Assembly (NCBI GenBank): GCA_016716745.1 | Contig: JADJVD010000005.1 | Span: 372,001-436,000, forward strand | Direction: 5' to 3' | Length of the DNA: 64,000 nucleotides | DNA from: Hyphomicrobiales bacterium | Lineage (GTDB): Bacteria > Pseudomonadota > Alphaproteobacteria > Rhizobiales > Beijerinckiaceae | Part shown: one piece after another, positions 59,493 through 64,000 of the stretch | How positions within the stretch are numbered: position 1 is the stretch's first letter | Layout: every line of letters starts with the position of its first letter | Made by a program: the position numbers and the translations under genes | Notes under the pieces: generated by a model | What the model was told of the DNA's origin: nothing | The model's database searches: none | Seen by the model: the letters and a program-made list of their open reading frames with translations, nothing else

Positions 59493-59568
59493 GCCTCGCC
59501 GCTCCCCTTCGCGCCGATGCTAGCGCGCCGCGCGCGGCGAGGCGATGCGCGCCTCGGCGCAGGGCGAA

Positions 59569-60649
59569 TCACCGCAGGTCGAAGCTGACGGCGAGCGAGA
59601 AGGCGCGGGCCGCGCCCGGCGGCGGCTTGGGAAACGGCGCGGCGCGCCGCACCATCGCGAGAATCTCGGCGTCGAGTTCGGCATGGCCGCTGGAGCGGGC
59701 GAGCGAGACGCCCGCGAGCCCGCCCGACGGCGACAGGTTGAAGGCGACGACAGGGCGGCCGCGTTCGCCGCGCTCGCGCGCGCCGGCGGGATAGCGCTTC
59801 TCGGAAGCGATGCGGCGCGCAACGAGCGAACGGAAGGCGGCGATCTCGGCGGCGCCGCCGTCGCCCGCCGTTTGCGGGGTCGGGGGCGCCGGTCGCGCGG
59901 CAGTTCGTGTCGGCGTCGCCGACTCGGGGGGATGTCGCGCCAGGCGAGGCGCCGGCTTCGACGCCGCCCGCGGCGGCTCGACGCGCGCCGGCTCCGCCTG
60001 CGCGCGCTTGTGCGGCCGAGGCGGCGGCGCAGCCGCTCTGGCGGGAGGCGGGGCGGCCGCAGGAGCGGGCGGCGGCGCAAGGGCAGGCGGCGCAAGGGCA
60101 GGCGGCGCGGCCGCCGCCTCGGGCTCCGGCGGGGGCGCCTCGGGCTCCGGCGGGGGCGGAACGAGAGTCGCCGTCTCCACGGCCGCCGGCGGGGCTTCCG
60201 GGTCCGGCTCGTCGAGCGGCGGCGCGGGGTCGGGCGGCGCCTCGGCGCGTGCGATCTCCGCAGGCGCGGGCGAGGGCGGCTCCGGCGGCGCGAGCCAGGG
60301 CAGGTCGGCAGGCGGTTCTGGCGTCCGGCGGGGCGAAGGGCTCGGCCGCCACGGCGGCGAGCCGTTGCTGTGGCGGATCGGCCGGCTCGTCCGGCGGCGC
60401 AGGTGCGTCGGCCGGCGCCTCGGCGACGATCTCGACCTCGATCGCCTCGGCCTCGGCCGCGCCGATGGCGGCGGGCGCGGGCTCGACCAGGATCAGCGCG
60501 GCGACGAGGCCGGCATGCGCGGCGAGCGAGCCGAGCGCGGCGAGCGCCGCGACGGCGAGCGCGCGCGCCCCTCCCCGGAGGGGGGGCGGCGGCCGGCTGT
60601 CGCCCTCGGGCGACAGGTCGGCGTCGGTCATGGTCGGGCGTTCGTCCAT
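59569..60649 (-). CDS. tonB: TonB-family energy transducer (one-base frameshift)
   Basis: The N-terminal frame has one membrane helix (ALAVAALAALGSLAAHAGLVAALI in parts) and a Pro/Ala/Glu-rich linker. The C-terminal frame has the linker continuation (PPEPEAPPPEPEAAAAP) and a TonB domain (KRYPAGARERGERGRPVVAF, ARSSGHAELDAEILAMVRRAAPFPKPP in parts). One extra base near 60330 (CCGGACG versus CCGACG on the coding strand) separates them; the joined protein has about 359 residues. TonB powers outer-membrane receptors; exbBD are not in the window. ATG 60631 is an alternative start. Confidence 0.8.
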
Positions 60650-60774
60650 CGGGTCGCGCGTGGTGGCGTTCGCCTTCCTGAACGATGCGGCGGCCGGAGC
60701 GCAAGCCTGGAATTCGGCGTCTTGACGCAGGCGCGGGCGCCCGCGCAGGGTTCGCGTCGACAGCGGGAGGCGGC

Positions 60775-61794
60775 ATGACGGATCGGGCGGTCGTTCTTGA
60801 GGAGGGGTTCGGGATCGACCGGCTGGCGTTGCGCGCCCGCGATCCCGTCGCGCCGGGCCAGCGGCAGGCGCGGGTTCGGATCGCCCACGCCAGCCTCAAC
60901 CGGCGCGATCTGCTGCTGGTCGAGGGGCTCTACAACCCGCGCCAGACGCTGCCGGTTGTGCCCTGTTCGGACGGGGCTGGCGTTGTCGAGGCGGTGGGGC
61001 CGGGATGCCGCAGGGTGAAGGTCGGCGACCGGGTGGTCGTCAACTTCTTTCCCGGCTGGATCTCCGGCGAGCCGACGAGCGAGCGACTCGCCACCGGGCT
61101 CGGCGGGCCGGGCGGCGACGGAACGCTGCGCACCGGGCTTACGATCGACGAGGAGGCGCTGGTCGTGCTGCCCGAGGCGATCGGCCTGGAGGCGGCCGCG
61201 ACGCTGCCCTGCGCCGCGCTGACCGCCTGGTCGGCCATCGTCGCGCTCGGCCGCGTGCAGCCGGGCGACACGGTGCTGACGCAGGGCACCGGCGGCGTCT
61301 CGCTGTTCGCGCTGCAATTCGCCCGCATGGCGGGCGCGCGCGTCATCGCCACCACCTCCTCGCCCGAAAAGGCCGAACGGCTGAAGGCGCTCGGCGCCCA
61401 TCACGTCATCGACTACCGGGCCGATCCCGACTGGGGCGCGAGCGCGCGCAAGCTCGCCGAGGGGCGGCTCGATCTCGTCGTCGAGGTCGGCGGGGCGTCG
61501 ACGCTCGACCAGTCGCTGCGGGCGATCCGGTCCGGCGGAACCATCGCGCTGATCGGCGTGCTCTCGGGCGCCAAGGCGCCGGTGACGCTGACGCTCGCCG
61601 TGATGCGGCAGGTGCGGATGCAGGGCGTCACCTGCGGCAGCCGCGAGGATCTGGAGGCGATGATCCGCGCCATCGCGGCGAACGGGATCGACCCCGTCGT
61701 CAGCCACCGGTTCGCGTTGGAGAACGCGCGCGAGGCCTTCGCGACGATGAAGGCCGACGCGCATGTGGGGAAGATCGTGGTGGGGATGGGGTGA
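60775..61794 (+). CDS. Zinc-type alcohol dehydrogenase/quinone oxidoreductase-like (MDR) protein
   Basis: This 339-residue medium-chain dehydrogenase has a GroES-like start (VRIAHASLNRRDLLLVEGLYN, PCSDGAGVVEAVGPG) and a Rossmann domain (VLTQGTGGVSLFALQFARMAG). The structural zinc cysteines are absent, as in quinone-oxidoreductase-type members. It probably uses NADPH. Substrate unknown; it stands alone between tonB (divergent) and a repeat element. Confidence 0.9.
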   Translation: MTDRAVVLEEGFGIDRLALRARDPVAPGQRQARVRIAHASLNRRDLLLVEGLYNPRQTLPVVPCSDGAGVVEAVGPGCRRVKVGDRVVVNFFPGWISGEPTSERLATGLGGPGGDGTLRTGLTIDEEALVVLPEAIGLEAAATLPCAALTAWSAIVALGRVQPGDTVLTQGTGGVSLFALQFARMAGARVIATTSSPEKAERLKALGAHHVIDYRADPDWGASARKLAEGRLDLVVEVGGASTLDQSLRAIRSGGTIALIGVLSGAKAPVTLTLAVMRQVRMQGVTCGSREDLEAMIRAIAANGIDPVVSHRFALENAREAFATMKADAHVGKIVVGMG

Positions 61795-61804
61795 TCGCCG
61801 GACG

Positions 61805-61923
61805 GCGAGCCTCCGGCTCGCACAAACGTCCAAGCAGATTGCCCCATGCGAGCCGGAGGCTCGCGGTCCGTGCGATGCGAGCCGGAGGCTCGCGGTCCGT
61901 GCGATGCGAGCCGGAGGCTCGCG
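61805..61923. repeat. REP-like hairpin element with 29-bp tandem repeats
   Basis: GCGAGCC-GGA-GGCTCGC is a hairpin present three times in direct repeat (units of 29 bases at 61846-61874, 61875-61903 and a partial at 61904-61923) with GGTCCGTGCGAT between them, plus an inverted copy at 61805-61821. It lies between convergent genes and may also act as a two-way terminator. Confidence 0.85.
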
Positions 61924-61930
61924 GTGCAGG

Positions 61931-63791
61931 TTACGCCCCTTCCTCCAGCGCCGTGAAGCGGCGCACCAGCCGTCTTGCGGCGTAGAGATCGGCCGGCTTG
62001 ATGCCGCCGCCGGCGGCGGCGCGGGCGGCGCGGACGGCGCCGATCAGGCGCGGGTCGCCGTCCGGCTCGCGGCCCTCGTCCAGCGCGGCGTTGACGGCGA
62101 GCGGGTCGCCGGCCGCGCCGAGTTCGGCGGCGAGCATCAGCGCCAGGGCCGAGCGGTTGGGACTCGCGAGCCGGCCGAGCCGGTAGAGATTGGCGAAGCG
62201 CTTCATCTGGCGCGGCGTGGCGCCGGCGAGCGGTGCGAGGCGGGCGATGAGGTCGCTCTCGGCCATGTTGATCGGCTCGTCGAGCAGCGAGCGCGCGGCG
62301 TCCGGCGCCGGCGCGGGCGGGGCGGCCGTCTCGGCGCCCGTGAGATGGGCCGCTATCGCCCGCTCGGGGTCGAAGCCGGCGCCCGGCTCAAGCCTCCACG
62401 CCGCCTGGAACAGGCGGGCGAAGCCGTCGCGCCGCGCCTCCGGCGTCGCGCCGAGCGCGCCGAGCGCGGGATCAAGCCCGGCGAGGACGGCGTAATGCGG
62501 GCCGGCGAGCAGGCGGCGCGCGGCGTCCAGCACGCGCCGGGCGGCCTCGGCCGGCACGTCGTCCAGACCGTCGACGGCGACGATGACGCGGGCGCGGGCG
62601 GGGTTGCGCGCCAGCGCCTCGTCGAGCGCGGCGACGAAGCCGTCGGCGCGGGAATCGACGGCCAGCGCGGACGGCGCGGCGGCGCGCGCGCCGAGGCTGG
62701 CGGCGCGCTGCGTCGTCGTCTCGGCCGCCTTGCGCGCGGCCTCCGCCTCCGCGAGCAGCGCCTCGATGCGGCTGGCGCGCGCCTCGATCTGGCGGTCGAG
62801 TTCGACGCTGCGTTCGGCCAGATCGGCCTTCAACAGCTTGGCCCCGCGCAGGATCGGCGCAGTGAAGCGCACGGCGCGCCAGACGTTGACGACGAGCGCG
62901 AGGCCCGCGCCGGCGAGGGCGACGCGCCCGAACGTGGCGAGCCAGCCCTTGGCCGCCCATTCCGCCACGGCGACGCCGAGGCCGCCCTGTTCGCGCAGCC
63001 ACGGGCCCCAGGCGCCCTGGGAATCCTGCGCCATGCCGAAGGCGATCCAGAGGAGGACGAGCAAAGCCGCGATGACGAGCAGGCGGGTCTGGCCGCGGAA
63101 CGCCCAGATGCTGCGCAGCAGAGTCGGCGTCGCCGAGGCCGCGCCGCCGAGCTCGGTCACCTCGCCGACCAGATTCTTGTAGGCGACGGTGGCGTCGGCC
63201 TCCGAAAAGCCGAAGCGGCGCAGCGCCGTCTCCAGCCGCGAGCGGTTGCCGCGGGCGAAGGAGTCGACCTTCGAGCCGGCGGTTTCGTAGAGCAGAAGAT
63301 CGGGCAGCCGCGCGCGCTTGCCCTTGGCGTCGTCGAGTTCGCGCGTCTCCTCGTCGAGGCGGCGGCGCAGCGCGTCGAAGCGCTCGCCCGCCTCGCGCGC
63401 GGCGGCCTGCGGATCGGCGAGCGCGAAGGCGGCCTCGTCGGCGAGCGCCGCCCAATCGCGATCGGCCCGGCGCATCGCGCGCTCGATCCCCGCGGCGATG
63501 GCGGCGGCGGGGTCGCCCGCCGCGCTCGCCGCCTCGACGCGCACCGGCAGGATGCGGGTCAGGAAGGGCGAGCGCTCGACGTCGCGGGCGGCGGCGGAGA
63601 GCGCGCCCATGCGCGCCATGACGGACTCGATGAAGGAGCTCTTGCCGGCGCCGGCGGGCGCCCGGCGGGGGGGGGGCGGGCGAAGGGTCGTGCGCCTGCG
63701 CGGGGGAACGCGGCGGGAGGCCCGGCGCAGAGCGGCGACCGGTCGTCAGCCGGGCGACCGGGCGATCGGGACGAGGGGGCGGCGCGCTCAT
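61931..63791 (-). CDS. KAP-family P-loop NTPase with membrane helices (5' end uncertain)
   Basis: The sure part runs from about 63660 to 61931. It has a Walker A (APAGAGKSSFIE, near 63635-63660), two membrane helices (LLVIAALLVLLWIAF, VALAGAGLALVVNVW), a coiled coil and the KAP Walker B region VIVAVDGLDDVPAEAA, and ends RLVRRFTALEEGA. The first ATG in this frame (63619) would drop the Walker A. A run of ten G at 63667-63676 probably holds an indel; removing one base joins the frame to the ATG at 63791 (MSAPPPRPDRPV). The function of KAP NTPases in bacteria is poorly known. Confidence 0.6.
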
Positions 63792-64000
63792 GGGCCCGCG
63801 CCGCCAGCGTCGCTGCGGCCGTCGCCTCCGCGTCGAAAAATGTCCCTCCCCCGTGGGCGCGCGTCGCCCGGCCCCGGAACACCGTTCGGGCGATTGCCGC
63901 CGGGGTCACGCCCGGCGCGGCGGGCCCAACCAACACGCGGCTGTCGGCGGCGGGACCAGCAACACGGGCGCGGTTACGCCCGCGCGTAAAGGCCACCGAT
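63792..64000. other. Window end without a recognisable gene
   Basis: 209 very GC-rich bases upstream of the KAP NTPase gene. Several frames are open, but none matches a family I know. The region may hold the NTPase promoter or the edge of another gene. Confidence 0.4.

Noticed and set aside
61846..61923. CRISPR-like 29-bp repeats
   Set aside because: The units are directly adjacent, with no unique spacers and no cas genes; they are hairpin repeats.

Overview
The window is very GC-rich DNA, probably from an alphaproteobacterium of the Hyphomicrobiales type. Evidence for this: a GAAC-N7-GAAC LexA box in front of imuA-imuB-dnaE2, an FCD-GntR/tricarballylate module, fused DctQM TRAP permeases, a bufferin operon next to a SigF/NrsF-like pair, and coding with strong G/C third positions. 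A (5-formylfuran-3-yl)methyl-phosphate-synthase-like (MfnB) domain fused to dihydroneopterin aldolase, together with formate dehydrogenase maturation (fdhD) and molybdenum cofactor genes, hints at a methylotrophic lifestyle. That last point is inference.

Layout. 1-3.9 kb: a bufferin-type copper-handling RiPP operon (precursor BufA, MNIO enzyme BufB, partner BufC, DoxX protein) on the minus strand, divergent from an ECF sigma factor and its NrsF-like anti-sigma factor. Both directions carry the same GTAAC-N17-CGAA promoter-like motif. 3.9-7.8 kb: two short double-glycine-leader peptides, an HlyD-type adaptor and a C39-peptidase ABC exporter, i.e. a self-contained peptide secretion cassette. 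8-10.3 kb: a LuxR-type response regulator convergent with a hybrid histidine kinase. 10.5-17.5 kb: one giant RTX protein built on a 2.7-kb internal tandem duplication. 17.9-25.7 kb: FCD regulator, tcuA-tcuB, TRAP transporter and a PrpF/GalD isomerase, for uptake and oxidation of a tricarboxylate. 26-38.5 kb: a LacI-controlled catabolic island (ABC sugar-type transporter, two double-SnoaL proteins, a HisD/HpsN-like dehydrogenase, an SDR, a bicupin, a MetE-like protein, an alpha/beta hydrolase) with two matching palindromic operators, ending at a remnant of an IS3-type transposase and two tRNA genes. 39.6-45.1 kb: the SOS mutasome imuA-imuB-dnaE2. 45.4-48 kb: a second RTX protein. 48.3-51.4 kb: an ABC transporter without its ATPase. 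51.6-54.9 kb: fdhD, mobA, moeA, mobB. 55-58.2 kb: TusA-like protein, cytochrome c, MfnB-FolB fusion, folP, folK. 58.2-63.8 kb: DUF3422 protein, TonB, quinone-oxidoreductase-like protein, KAP-type P-loop NTPase.

Sequence quality. At least eleven one- or two-base indels break otherwise good genes (3.72, 12.2, 13.1, 14.05, 14.17, 14.35, 16.39, 32.09, 41.4, 47.93 and 60.3 kb, plus a 10-G run at 63.67 kb). Most lie in short G/C runs and several differ between two near-identical repeat copies, so I read most of them as residual sequencing errors and annotate the genes as whole.
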